Program-made: the position numbers and the translations under genes
Assembly: GCF_007860095.1 (NCBI RefSeq)
Contig: NZ_SJPT01000010.1
Coordinates: 149,640 to 213,639 of the forward strand
Direction of reading: 5' to 3'
DNA length: 64,000 bases
Origin: Novipirellula galeiformis
GTDB taxonomy: Bacteria; Planctomycetota; Planctomycetia; Pirellulales; Pirellulaceae
Part shown: positions 47,016-55,526 of the stretch, one piece after another
Layout: every line of letters begins with the position of its first letter
How positions within the stretch are numbered: the first letter of the stretch is position 1
Notes under the pieces: model-generated
The model's input: the letters and a program-made list of their open reading frames with translations, nothing else
Databases searched by the model: none
Told to the model about the DNA's origin: nothing

Positions 47016-47486
47016 TCAATCCGTTTCGGTACTCCATCGAAAGTCATGGCTCCTCTGTGCTGTCCGCAGCGGCCCCGCAAGCAAGGCCCCACGCGGCACA
47101 ACGTTATTGTCGGATAAGAACGCTTCGCCATCGTTTCGTGCAACGGTGTAGCGATATGCTTTCTTTCCCATTATACGTGCGGAGAGTTTTCCGGTGACGC
47201 CCTTAAGTGGCAAGCCCTCATGAACAACCCTTTCGGTAAGGCACTCAATTTCATCCCAAGCAAACGTGGGTCGATTTGATCCTCGATGAACCACGAACCC
47301 CTGTTCATGAATAGCGACTTTCGACTGAGACAATCTTCTCACGTAATAACCAAATTCCACCGCAGCGACGAAGAGAGCTGCCGCCATGATATACTCTCCC
47401 ATTGGCTCAAAGTCCTGTTGCGCTGCGTAGACCAAGTATCCACCGCCGCAAAGAAACAGGAATGAAATTAAATAATCAGCGATCAC
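47016..47486 (-). CDS. Cassette gene: small membrane protein with PH-like domain
   Basis: A 156-residue protein. Two N-terminal hydrophobic helices (LISFLFLCGGGYLVYAAQ and YIMAAALFVAAVEFGYYV) are followed by a soluble domain. That domain has strands VAIHEQGFVVHRG and FAWDEIECLTERVV, and the pattern of an EQGF-x-W-x-EI bacterial PH-like domain. Such proteins often sit at the inner membrane with the PH-like part inside. No specific role is known. ATG 47486 begins directly before the first helix. Confidence 0.65.
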   Translation of the reverse strand: MIADYLISFLFLCGGGYLVYAAQQDFEPMGEYIMAAALFVAAVEFGYYVRRLSQSKVAIHEQGFVVHRGSNRPTFAWDEIECLTERVVHEGLPLKGVTGKLSARIMGKKAYRYTVARNDGEAFLSDNNVVPRGALLAGPLRTAQRSHDFRWSTETD

Positions 47487-47606
47487 GTTTTCATTTTTTG
47501 GTTGAAGCGTTTTTTAAACGTCCAAGTGATTCCGGTCTGCAGGTGGAGGTATCCACTTCAAAACTCCCGTTAATTTGAGTAAGGCGTCGTCGACGCTATC
47601 TGTACA

Positions 47607-47705
47607 GCGAACGTTACCAATCAACACCAATCAACCCGCGCCGACCGTCAATCTTCCCCTTCAAAACGCCCGACTTCGCCGCTCGGTTGCATCGGATGGC
47701 ACTGG
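47607..47705 (-). other. Decayed attC-like site 6
   Basis: On the minus strand the inner box (CATCCGATGCAACCGAGCGG, then CGAAGTCGGGCG) matches sites 16 and 29 and the GTTCGCT end is present. The outer AAC box has become CCAGTGC, so this end has lost the conserved AAC. Confidence 0.5.
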
Positions 47706-48090
47706 CTTTCTTCGAAAGACATCAAATCGCCCAATCCAAACCGAGCTTGTCACCCCATCAGCATCCAGCAAATCCTCGGCCGCGCAGCATTTCGGCACCA
47801 CACCTCTACTAAACGCTGCACTTTCATATCAACGCAAAGCCCCAGAGCATTGCAGAGCGAAAACACGTCCCCGGAAATCAACTTCGAATGCCAGAACGCT
47901 GAAATTCATCGAGCACGGAAGATTGATTTTCCATTTGCAAAACCACGCAAGTCGTCCTGCGGGTGCACGGCTTGGCTCTGGCAATTTTGGTCCGGGTATT
48001 GCCCCGACCCTCAGAACAAGTCCGCGCCCATCAAGAGCAGCTAAGTTCGATCGGCAGCGCAAGAGTTGTACTCACACGTGCAAGCATGGG

Positions 48091-48425
48091 TTGGTCGCCG
48101 CAAGAAGAAGTGAACGAACAGGAGGAAAGGGAGAGAACAGAGCAGGATTGACCAGCATCTCCGTTGACTCTGCGACCTCCGGTTCAATCCGAACGTATGG
48201 ATCGTGTTGAAGGCAAAAAAATGTCTGGCAAAAAAATGAAGAATGGATCTTGGCAACCGCGGCGTTGAGCTCTTCCCCACACGTTACCCATCTTTTTGCC
48301 CCACATGCTTTTGTCGGCAATGCAGTGGAGAAAGAGCCTCGACAGCGCGTCGCCCGGTTCAATGCGTCTGCGGCGTCCCTTGATTTCGAGCGTTGACGAT
48401 ATCAACGCGAACGACTGGATCGACC
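48091..48425. repeat. 471-bp-spaced direct repeat, copy A
   Basis: About 335 bp, near-identical to 48562-48900. It starts TTGGTCGCCGCAAGAAGAA, passes through GTATGGATCGTGTTGAAGG and GCAATGCAGTGGAGAAAGAG, and ends near GATCGACCTCG. It encodes overlapping open frames on both strands but nothing recognisable. Confidence 0.88.
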
Positions 48426-48561
48426 TCGTGATTACTTCCATGCCAGAACGGTGGCGGTCACCCGATCCAAGCGGACGAGCCACCGTCAGAACAAGTGCCC
48501 CAAAAGGATACCAGAGTTTGATCGTCAGCGCACGATTTGTCCGCGAACGATGGAGCATAGG

Positions 48562-48900
48562 TTGGTCGCCGCAAGAAGAAATGAACGAACAGGAGCAAAC
48601 GGAGAGAACAGAGGAGAATTGACCGGCATCTCCGTTGACTCTGCGACCTCCTGTTCAATCCGAACGTATGGATCGTGTTGAAGGTAAAAAGATGTCTGGC
48701 AAAAAAAATGAAGAATGGATCTTGGCAATCACGGCGTTGTGTTCTTTCCCATACGTTAGACGTCTTTTTGCCCCACATGTTTTTGTCGGCAATGCAGTGG
48801 AGAAAGAGCCTCGACAGCGCGTCGCCTGGTTCAAAGCGTCTGCGGCGTCCCTTGATTTCGAGCGTTGACGGCACCAACGCGAACCAATGGATCGGCCTCA
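48562..48900. repeat. 471-bp-spaced direct repeat, copy B
   Basis: The second copy of the block at 48091-48425, with scattered substitutions. The copies are separated by about 135 bp. After copy B, CTTCCATCCCAGAACG (48963 on) echoes CTTCCATGCCAGAACG after copy A, so the duplicated unit is about 471 bp. The wider stretch 47706-49405 has no supported gene. Confidence 0.88.
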
Positions 48901-49405
48901 CGATGTTGCGATCAAATCATCGACCGCGCAGATTAGTCGCACCGATTCGACTGCATAACTTCTTCCATCCCAGAACGTTGATGTTCACACGGATTGCCCG
49001 GACGATTCTCTATCGCCCCAATAACCCAGCTCGTGATCTCGTGTGCGACACATGGTTCTTGCACTGGGCTTGAGTGGCAGACGACTCGCCAATCGGACGA
49101 GATCCACAAACCTTAGAATACGGGCCGAATAGGGCCCGAGCAACAGGCGACCGAGCAAGCCAGCAAACAAGCAACTCGGCGACGACCAGCGATCATCGAC
49201 TGCGCTGGAAGTCGGACGTGGGCGAGACCGCGCAACAATTAGTGTTTATTCGTGGCGATGAGTGTTTCAGTCGGAAAGAACACTCATCTTCGCTAATCGC
49301 ACACGAAAGGCTTTGCCGTGGAGGGCCGCACTGCCTCGGTTGGCAGCGGCGAGCAATCGAGCAACCGACACGGAGCGTGGCAATCCACTGCGCATCGACG
49401 GAGAG

Positions 49406-49488
49406 CAAGAACGTCCGCGAGCACGTGGTCGCCGTGAGTGATCATCCACTTCAATAACTACGACCCGCCGTGCATCGCATTGTTACCC
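49406..49488 (-). other. attC-like site 7
   Basis: On the minus strand it starts GGGTAAC (which holds the TAA stop of the gene at 49483) and ends GTTCTTG, 83 bp. Confidence 0.5.
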
Positions 49489-49929
49489 GCCATTTGGGAC
49501 AGTGGCCGATGAGTCAACGGCACGACGCACCCAGGCTGCATACCTGCGAATGTACTCTCTGTTGGAACAAGATGCTACATCAGCAGCTTCCGCCATTCGA
49601 GCAGGAGCAAACCGTATGGCCATCGAAAGTTGGTCTTTGAATTGCTCGTAGAACCGACCATCAATAAGGCGATTGACGATTGCGTCGACCATGGATTTGC
49701 ATTGATCGTCAGACGGCGGGTGATTTTTGAAGTACCGACACAGTTTCGCACGAGCCCGGTTGTGCCACATCCCCAAGCTCTCCGCGGTCACGAACGCAAC
49801 CGCTCGTGTTGCAGCGTCGGTATCGCCACGTTTCACGTCTTCAATTAGCGAGTGAAGGTCCGACTTCGTCAGCGATCGAATCCAAAGTGCCACAAACGAC
49901 GGTCGCATTGTCGACTCATTTCGCTTCAT
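49483..49929 (-). CDS. Cassette gene: soluble hypothetical protein
   Basis: A 148-residue protein without signal peptide or membrane segment, Arg- and Ala-rich and apparently all-helical. Parts such as HNRARAKLCRYFKNHPPSDD and FYEQFKDQLSMAIRFAP recall hypothetical proteins seen repeatedly in planctomycetes, but no function is known to me. ATG 49929 is chosen over the longer frame (to 49989), and an in-frame ATG at 49908 is also possible. The stop lies in the AAC end of attC-like site 7. Confidence 0.65.
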   Translation of the reverse strand: MKRNESTMRPSFVALWIRSLTKSDLHSLIEDVKRGDTDAATRAVAFVTAESLGMWHNRARAKLCRYFKNHPPSDDQCKSMVDAIVNRLIDGRFYEQFKDQLSMAIRFAPARMAEAADVASCSNREYIRRYAAWVRRAVDSSATVPNGG

Positions 49930-49939
49930 GCATTTACTC

Positions 49940-50041
49940 GGGTAACAGCGATAGTCACCCAGCCGCGGAAAACGATTTACGATTAGCAACTTGTCCAGCC
50001 AACGCGGCTTGGATGGATGCCATGGTCACGCCATGTTCCTG
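49940..50041 (-). other. attC-like site 8
   Basis: On the minus strand it runs from CAGGAAC to GTTACCC, 102 bp, with AAGCCGCG facing CCGCGGCT. The stop of the gene at 50026 lies inside. Confidence 0.45.
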
Positions 50042-50523
50042 GCACGGCGTTGCCCAGAGATCAGTATAGCGAACATGACGGCGACAGACACAATCCCGCC
50101 AAGTATGGTCATGTGAAATCCCTGTGCTCGCATCCCCGTCATCATTGCGATAGCGATTGGTAGCAGTAGCGTTGCTAGACAGGCTCGCCACTGGCGTCGC
50201 CGGACGGTGGTGTCGATTGGCCAATTCCGTGACCGAACACGATATACCACCCCACCGATCGGCAGGCTGAGTAAGATTACAAGGTATCCAATCGGATTTG
50301 GGTTAGTGTAGATTGAGGTAGGCGCTAAAAGCGGCATCGCACAAACAGCACCGAGCAATCCGGCGACAGCAAAGTAGAGCAACGGGCCTCGAAAGGTGCG
50401 ATGAGGTTTTCTTGTTGTCGTGGACTGATCCGATGTGTGTGGCGGAATGTATGGGCTCTCGTTCAGTTCGACCTCGCCGATGAATCCTGAATGCTCCGAT
50501 GGCGTAACCACGTTGCCGCCCAT
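50026..50523 (-). CDS. Cassette gene: four-helix membrane protein
   Basis: A 165-residue protein. The first 45 residues are polar (EHSGFIGEVELNESPYIPP). Four hydrophobic segments follow: LLYFAVAGLLGAVCAMPLL, IGYLVILLSLPIGGVVY, LATLLLPIAIAMMTGM and ILGGIVSVAVMFAILIS. No family is recognised. The frame is open to 50751, but the extra part is translated from attC-like site 9, so ATG 50523 is preferred. Confidence 0.65.
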   Translation of the reverse strand: MGGNVVTPSEHSGFIGEVELNESPYIPPHTSDQSTTTRKPHRTFRGPLLYFAVAGLLGAVCAMPLLAPTSIYTNPNPIGYLVILLSLPIGGVVYRVRSRNWPIDTTVRRRQWRACLATLLLPIAIAMMTGMRAQGFHMTILGGIVSVAVMFAILISGQRRARNMA

Positions 50524-50549
50524 GATTGACCATTTCAGTAACGTCACAG

Positions 50550-50678
50550 CGGCAACTTCAAAAAAGCCCACTTCGCCGCCGCAGAGCATTGCTGGGTTCG
50601 TCACATCACTTAGGTCTGCAATATTGGAACACAACACGACTCCCGTTGGTCGCGGCGGCTTGCGATGCGGAGTTGCGT
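50550..50678 (-). other. attC-like site 9
   Basis: On the minus strand it starts ACGCAAC and ends GTTGCCG, 129 bp, with AAGCCGCCGCG facing GCGGCGGCG. It directly follows the stop codon of the gene at 50679. Confidence 0.55.
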
Positions 50679-50936
50679 TTACCGATGTCCCGCTTCCATG
50701 GCGATCAGGAAGCTGAAAACCTGAGTATCCGTTGGTTTCGGCGGCTCCCATTCATAGTTTATTGACACACCCACTTCACGTGAGATGGGGAAATCAAAAA
50801 GCGGCTGATTGGCAATTTCCACGCATCGATCGAATAGTGGCGACACATTCGGCTGCGTTGTCTTTCGACTGACTGATTCACCCGCATTGGCCAACGCGAA
50901 GAGTCCAAGCAACGAGCAAAGTACAGTCAGTTTCAT
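50679..50936 (-). CDS. Cassette gene: small secreted protein
   Basis: An 85-residue product with a clear signal peptide (MKLTVLCSLLGLFALANAG) and a short mature part of about 65 residues. The mature part includes SPLFDRCVEIANQPLFDFPI and INYEWEPPKP. No domain is recognised. ATG 50936 is the natural start, and the stop abuts attC-like site 9. Confidence 0.65.
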   Translation of the reverse strand: MKLTVLCSLLGLFALANAGESVSRKTTQPNVSPLFDRCVEIANQPLFDFPISREVGVSINYEWEPPKPTDTQVFSFLIAMEAGHR

Positions 50937-51174
50937 GTGTTCTCTCCGTGAACGAATCTTGTAACGACATTACTCGCGAGTGTTCCATGTAACTGGCGTC
51001 ACGTTCGATCGCGATTGAGTTGACGAATGCTGACCGTAACCGGGTCGCGTCATGAGAGTCTGCCATTTCCTCGATGCTAGAGATCCGAAGCCACTGAGTG
51101 TGGCGAACTTATTGGCGTTCGGTTCAATTTAAGTCGGATAAAACGGTAGAGGTCACCGGGCCGGGCGTGTTAAG

Positions 51175-51266
51175 TCTCAACTAGCCCTTTCCGCTTACGG
51201 CTGGCTCCGGTGCACCGGACGGCCACTCGCAATGCGATGGGTATTTGTCGCATTGCTTGGTTTGCA
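51175..51266 (-). other. attC-like site 10
   Basis: On the minus strand it runs from TGCAAAC to GTTGAGA, 92 bp. It holds strong inner hairpins (CAATGCGA / TCGCATTG and CCGGTGCACCGG). The stop at 51289 is 23 bases before it. Confidence 0.45.
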
Positions 51267-51288
51267 GCCCTAGCCTGCTACAGAACTT

Positions 51289-51819
51289 CTAGTTTTCCGT
51301 TCCTTCAATCTCTAGATCGACCAACTCTGTTTGGCGAAACGCAAATCTTCGGTGAAACGGATCGCCAAATGGGTCGCCGCTTTGCTTTAGCTCTGGCAAC
51401 GGTTTCAGCAAATCATCCAACGCAGACACATGGATTTCAGGCGTGCCAAGTGACTTTAGCGACTTCGCTAGACTTTCAGTCACCGCGTACGGGAAACGAT
51501 CATCGGGCGCGATCGTCGCGGTTCTTTTATCAACCTTCAAAACCAGAATTGGACTGCTATGGAATTTCAGTTCAAGTTCTTTTTTGGGCGCGAGAGTGAT
51601 CTTGTCGGGGTTGTCGACGGCGAGTGCGTCGACAATCGTTGATATCAAATCAAATCTCGCACCGCTCGTAATCGTCACATGGTACTTAGGCCCACCTTCT
51701 TGCGAAGATGAATGTTGTACCACTGCGGCCCAGACGGGCTCACTCGTGCCGGTATCAGATGCGATACCAACACTACCAGAGAGAACCAATGAACAAAGCG
51801 ACACAAACACGAGAAGCAT
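51289..51819 (-). CDS. Cassette gene: secreted protein, family A member 1
   Basis: A 176-residue secreted protein with a signal peptide (LLVFVSLCSLVLSGSVGI). The mature part is clearly paralogous to the product of 62905-63444. Shared order: W-x-x-V-V near the start, GGPKYHVTITSGARFDL against GKPRYSVQVSSGVGFGL, a strand ending LVLKVDKRTATIAPDDRF against LVMKIDKSHLTIAPGERF, and a final DDLLKP against DTVLTP. The family is not known to me. ATG 51819 opens the signal peptide; the frame extends to 51864. Confidence 0.7.
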   Translation of the reverse strand: MLLVFVSLCSLVLSGSVGIASDTGTSEPVWAAVVQHSSSQEGGPKYHVTITSGARFDLISTIVDALAVDNPDKITLAPKKELELKFHSSPILVLKVDKRTATIAPDDRFPYAVTESLAKSLKSLGTPEIHVSALDDLLKPLPELKQSGDPFGDPFHRRFAFRQTELVDLEIEGTEN

Positions 51820-51880
51820 TCGAATGATCGTAACGTCCTTTAGAACAGGGATGTGGAAAGGCAAAGGAATATTTCAATTC

Positions 51881-51977
51881 GAACAACGTTGAGCTTAACC
51901 GGGTGGCCGCGGTTGATCTTCCACTGTGAAAACGCGAGATCGGCCGCTCCGCATTCATCGCTTGATTATTGTTGCGT
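51881..51977 (-). other. attC-like site 11
   Basis: On the minus strand it starts ACGCAAC and ends with GGTTAAGC, CTCAACG and GTTGTTC. This is the spacing of the classical end TTAACTCAAGCGTTAG. The inner box GGAGCGGCCG faces CGGCCACC. 97 bp. Confidence 0.6.
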
Positions 51978-52227
51978 TCCGCCGTTACCATCAGGATACA
52001 CCTGCTGCAGGATGAACAGGTAGTCATTCAGGGAGCGAAAATGGCGAGATTGACAGTCGTAAACCGAACCATTCCTGTAGAACGACGTCGGTCATGATAT
52101 TCTACATCTCGACGCTGTAGTGAGAATGCGAGCCAACGATTTCCGATTCCGAAATCGGCTCCGAAGCCATTATCGGGTTTGCGAGTCCGCAGCAGCCTGG
52201 ATACGTCAGTCGGCAAGTTGCATTTGC

Positions 52228-52338
52228 GTTGAACAACACCACTCCTCACAAATATCGATGCCCCTAGCGGGGATCGCCTAATGTGCGATGCATCTGAAAC
52301 GGCGCCATGACGTTCTCCGGTTCGTGTTCTGGTTACTT
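52228..52338 (-). other. attC-like site 12, with a gene-less cassette below it
   Basis: On the minus strand it starts AAGTAAC (holding the TAA stop of the gene at 52333) and ends GTTCAAC, 111 bp, with a CCCCTAGCGGGG hairpin inside. Between it and site 11 about 250 bp remain, with only a doubtful 73-codon frame (52028-52249). Confidence 0.45.
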
Positions 52339-53121
52339 GGTAGTTGCAGTAGTAATTCTACGCAAGCAAACGCCTGAAACGCGAAGTACTGCGAGCGTAC
52401 AAATGACGATCCCCCACACCGAAACCGTTTGGAACCAAGTCGACCATGAAAACAGAGAAACGTTGACCGTCAAACCGATGGCGAATCCCGCGACCCCAGC
52501 GAACCGGCGAAGATGGGTCGAGCCCATCACAAGCAGTAGACAGGACAGGCCAAATAAGGCGATTAGGCTGCTGTACAGCGCAAGCATCAAAACATCCACT
52601 GGTTCGCCTGAGACGACCGAGACAGCATAGCGATACCAACACAACAGCACACTCACGAAAAACGTGGTGAGAAGTAAGTCCTGTATTCCGCAGCGCGCGT
52701 CAGCGATTGTATGAGTACAACGGACAGTCCCGATCCAAGGCCGGAGCAATGACAGGAATAGCCCTGTAAGTGATGCGGGGACCACAGTGCACCCTGACCG
52801 ACCTGGCAATTCGGCCCACGGATTATCGAAAACACCGATGACGCCGTAAGCCCATCCTGTCGAGAGGAGGATCATGACCAGCGTTACAAGGGTCAGCGAA
52901 AATCGAAGCACCAAACCACCTGCGCCAAAGGCCAAATAAAGTGTGGACAACGCCGTCTGCGCTGAGGGAACACATGTCCAGCCCATCTCGTTGTATAGCG
53001 GCATCCAGCTGGGGTCGTTGATCCAGACCGTTACTCCAATAGCGACGGGAAGAAGAGCGAACTGCAAAAAACCGACGAAGACTAGGGGGAGCCATCGAAT
53101 CTCTGTTGTGGAGTGGTTCAA
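52333..53121 (-). CDS. Cassette gene: multi-pass membrane protein
   Basis: A 262-residue protein with about seven hydrophobic segments, for example LVFVGFLQFALLPVAIGVTV, FSLTLVTLVMILLSTGWAYG, LLTTFFVSVLLCWYRYAVSV and ALYSSLIALFGLSCLLLV. No family is recognised; the pattern is that of an unassigned integral membrane protein. The start is a TTG at 53121, immediately below attC-like site 13. The stop lies in site 12. Confidence 0.65.
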   Translation of the reverse strand: MNHSTTEIRWLPLVFVGFLQFALLPVAIGVTVWINDPSWMPLYNEMGWTCVPSAQTALSTLYLAFGAGGLVLRFSLTLVTLVMILLSTGWAYGVIGVFDNPWAELPGRSGCTVVPASLTGLFLSLLRPWIGTVRCTHTIADARCGIQDLLLTTFFVSVLLCWYRYAVSVVSGEPVDVLMLALYSSLIALFGLSCLLLVMGSTHLRRFAGVAGFAIGLTVNVSLFSWSTWFQTVSVWGIVICTLAVLRVSGVCLRRITTATTK

Positions 53122-53130
53122 GTGCTTTGA

Positions 53131-53225
53131 TCCGAACGGCGGACATCAGGCGGGGGACGGGTGAGCGACGTGTAAGCAGACCAAGAAACCTGACTCCCAT
53201 ACTCACGTGCAATTCATTGTTCCCC
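53131..53225 (-). other. attC-like site 13
   Basis: On the minus strand it starts GGGGAAC and ends GTTCGGA, 95 bp, with ATTGCACGTGAG and GGAGTCAGG facing CCTGATGTCC. It lies 65 bases after the stop of the broken gene at 53292. Confidence 0.5.
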
Positions 53226-53291
53226 GCTTCCTAGTCTGTCGCAAGAGAACGTTCAGAACAATCGATCAAATCACACGTTGAATGGCCATTG

Positions 53292-53675
53292 CTAGCTCGA
53301 ATCGTCGTTGGGCAATCCACGAAACACATTGTGTTGTTTAATCGCATCCAGGACAGCAGTTCCCTTTTTGCTTATCCAGATGTCCGATGCATTAAATCCG
53401 TGCCAGATGAGATCATGCTTGTCGAGCAGCCAAACGAACGATGTCGCAAGTCCTGGTGACGCCAGCAACCATGCTTCCACATCACGTGTAATTGCCGAGA
53501 ATGGTTCGAAATCATCTCCACGCGTTTCTTGTCGGTCAGCAGCGAACTGCAGTATGTCCCGAAGACCCCGAATCGCTTCCTCATAGTAGCCGCCACCGCA
53601 CTACCCTAATTCGGACTTCAGATAGATGAGCAACTCGTCGTGGCTGCTTATTTCGATCTTTGGAATGCGTGCCAA
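53292..53675 (-). pseudogene. Cassette gene broken by an in-frame TAG
   Basis: Read from a TTG at 53675, the first 24 codons (ARIPKIEISSHDELLIYLKS, then ELG) end at a TAG (53601-53603). In the same frame the sequence continues for 103 codons without interruption (CGGGYYEEAIRGLRDILQF, LLASPGLATSFVWLLDKHDL, NASDIWISKKGTAVLDAIKQ) to the stop at 53292. Composition and apparent secondary structure are continuous across the stop, so this looks like one soluble protein of about 127 residues with a single nonsense change. The family is unknown. Confidence 0.6.
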
Positions 53676-53704
53676 CAGTGACGCTTCAAGATGTTACTTA
53701 TGTC

Positions 53705-53792
53705 GGGGAACGTTGGTCGACACCGAGGACGTCCAATGTGGTTTCCATGTGTAAATATAATATGCCGTCCTTCAGTGCAGACATCGTTACCA
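53705..53792 (-). other. attC-like site 14
   Basis: On the minus strand it starts TGGTAAC and ends GTTCCCC, 88 bp. It follows the stop at 53798 by 5 bases, and the broken gene starts 30 bases below it. Confidence 0.5.
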
Positions 53793-53797
53793 GCCAT

Positions 53798-54205
53798 TCA
53801 AGCATCTGAAGCACGACGTTGAAAGCCAGCGACTAATGAAGCGGCGAAAAGACACAATACTACGGATGTCGTCGTCTCCACAATATTTTGAACTAGATAC
53901 CACTCGCCGTTATCAATCGGCACGGTTTGTGGCCCGTCATGTGTAACGTTTTCCCAAATCCACATTGATATAGATTGTGGGAAAGAGCGAAACTGGATTA
54001 GTCCGAATCCGAATACGCCGTATGTGAGCGAGTAGCTCTGAACGCGACCGGTTGAGTGGAACGCGGCGACAAGTGCGGTGCACGCAGACAGAACGTAGAG
54101 GTGAGTGAGTACCTCAATTACCATCGTGCTTGGATGCTTGATCGATGCGAAAGCACATGCGAACACAGCGATGAAGGTTAACAGCGTGCAGGTCGTGAAT
54201 CGCAT
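53798..54205 (-). CDS. Cassette gene: small membrane protein
   Basis: A 135-residue protein with three to four hydrophobic segments: CTLLTFIAVFACAFASI, LYVLSACTALVAAF, VFGFGLIQF and VVLCLFAASLVAGF near the C-terminus. A polar loop (NVTHDGPQTVPIDNGEWYL) precedes the last. No family is recognised. ATG 54205 starts directly before the first helix, and the stop lies next to attC-like site 14. Confidence 0.68.
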   Translation of the reverse strand: MRFTTCTLLTFIAVFACAFASIKHPSTMVIEVLTHLYVLSACTALVAAFHSTGRVQSYSLTYGVFGFGLIQFRSFPQSISMWIWENVTHDGPQTVPIDNGEWYLVQNIVETTTSVVLCLFAASLVAGFQRRASDA

Positions 54206-54249
54206 CAGTGGCTAAGAGCATTCCTGTGTCGCGAGATCTGTATCGAGTC

Positions 54250-54330
54250 GGATAATAGCGGGGGACGGGAATGGAGCAACCATTCGTGAAAAACGCGTCA
54301 CCGGCCCGCCGTTGGATCCGATGGTTATCC
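54250..54330 (-). other. attC-like site 15, one end mutated
   Basis: On the minus strand it starts GGATAAC (holding the TAA stop of the gene at 54325) and ends ATTATCC, 81 bp. The two ends are complementary except that the conserved GTT reads ATT. Confidence 0.5.
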
Positions 54331-54810
54331 GCCGCGATCGGATGTCGCGGTCGAGTGTTGTGGTTTGTGGCATTTTACGAGCATCGCGATAGCCAGTAAA
54401 GCAAAAGAAATCAATGAAAGGCATAGGCCCACCAGCAAGCACACCAAAATCGTTGCATGCGCTTCGTACATCTCGGTCGGCTTTGGGGGCGTGCCATACA
54501 TGGACAGAATTCGAAACACGCTGATGTAACCGTGAACGAGACCAATCAAACCTACAAACGCAGGCAAAAATGCAAACGGAAGCGCGACTGCGACCTCCGA
54601 TGCATCTGCGAATCGCCAAGAACATCGACAGGCAACATAGAACGACGCTAAACCGCTAACGTAAAGCAGCGTCCCGTAAAGCATGCCGAGAGAATTTGCG
54701 AGCCATGCCAACAGGAAAGGATCATTGCGACCGGCGATAATAAATAATGCGAAGTAGCCCACGCACCCGGCGACGAAGTAGAAAATCGAGAGTAGCGAGA
54801 AGCGTGGCAA
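54325..54810 (-). CDS. Cassette gene: ExbB/TolQ/MotA-like membrane protein
   Basis: A 161-residue protein with four hydrophobic segments. The second half (ALPFAFLPAFVGLIGLVHGY, then MYGTPPKPTEMYEAHATI and LVCLLVGLCLSLISFALLA) resembles the MotA/TolQ/ExbB proton-channel domain. In those proteins a GLIGTVxGxIxxF helix is followed by a loop with a P-x-E-x-x-x-x-I motif and a last helix. The usual ExbD partner is not nearby. The start is a TTG at 54810, 22 bases below attC-like site 16. Confidence 0.65.
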   Translation of the reverse strand: MPRFSLLSIFYFVAGCVGYFALFIIAGRNDPFLLAWLANSLGMLYGTLLYVSGLASFYVACRCSWRFADASEVAVALPFAFLPAFVGLIGLVHGYISVFRILSMYGTPPKPTEMYEAHATILVCLLVGLCLSLISFALLAIAMLVKCHKPQHSTATSDRGG

Positions 54811-54831
54811 TCGATGGTATCGGTTTGAGTC

Positions 54832-54922
54832 GGCGAACGTTGCGGATCACCCGGTCGGCGCGAGAGATTTCTCATTGTCACAACGCCCGACTTCGCCGCT
54901 CGTTCGCATCGGATGGTTCGCC
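54832..54922 (-). other. attC-like site 16 (well formed)
   Basis: On the minus strand it starts GGCGAAC and ends GTTCGCC, perfectly complementary, 91 bp. The inner boxes are CATCCGATGCGAACGAGCGG and GACCGGGTGATCCGCAACG. The stop of the gene at 54924 abuts it. Confidence 0.7.
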
Positions 54923-54923
54923 G

Positions 54924-55388
54924 CTATTCGTCACGCATGATGTTGGCGATGGCAAATTGATCAGCATTAAGTGCAGCCGTGGCAAACGCTTTGGGATTCG
55001 CGATTCCTGGTTGGCCCCAACTCATTGCATGAACTCCCCATCCGGTCCAGAGAAATCCAGTGGCTCCCATGCAGACCAGGGCCAAATGCGAATACGCGGA
55101 TGTCCATCGATTGCCGCGGCGTGCCAAACAAAAAACAACAAACAGATGCAACGCGAGCAAGACGAGGACCACAGGAGTGAATGCGGCAATGAAATCTGAA
55201 ATCATTGACGCGGACTCAAACCTTGGCGTTGGATTTGTTCCGACAACGATGAAGCAGTCACCAAACGCCCAATTCATTTGCACGAGAACGAGGTCGAGCA
55301 TTCCAAACGCGATTAAGTGCACGGACAACAACGAACATGTGCCAACCCATGATCCTCGCTGCGGCCCTACGGTTTGTGTTTCATCCAT
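54924..55388 (-). CDS. Cassette gene: four-helix membrane protein
   Basis: A 154-residue protein with four hydrophobic segments: LLSVHLIAFGMLDLVLVQM, FIAAFTPVVLVLLALHLFVV, YSHLALVCMGATGFLWTG and a weaker last one (TAALNADQFAIANI). No family is recognised. ATG 55388 begins a short polar head before the first helix. The stop codon adjoins attC-like site 16. Confidence 0.68.
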   Translation of the reverse strand: MDETQTVGPQRGSWVGTCSLLSVHLIAFGMLDLVLVQMNWAFGDCFIVVGTNPTPRFESASMISDFIAAFTPVVLVLLALHLFVVFCLARRGNRWTSAYSHLALVCMGATGFLWTGWGVHAMSWGQPGIANPKAFATAALNADQFAIANIMRDE

Positions 55389-55434
55389 TGTGGCTACCTT
55401 GATTGGTTACGAAGGGGGAAGTCGTTTTCAGTCG

Positions 55435-55526
55435 GCAGAACGTCAAAATTCACGAGGATTGCGCGGTAGATCTTCTGACGGCCAAGAGATCCGGCTCGCG
55501 ATCTCCCCTGCTATTTTTGGTTCTGC
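55435..55526 (-). other. attC-like site 17 (well formed)
   Basis: On the minus strand it starts GCAGAAC and ends GTTCTGC, perfectly complementary, 92 bp. GGGGAGATCGCGAGCC faces a complementary GCGCAATCCTC box. It overlaps the stop of the gene at 55526. It is clearly related to site 30. Confidence 0.7.

Noticed and set aside
48458..48901. 147-codon minus-strand frame and a similar frame at 48184-48558
   Set aside because: Both are translated from the duplicated block. The frames shift between copies and neither has protein-like organisation, so I treat the block as a repeat, not genes.
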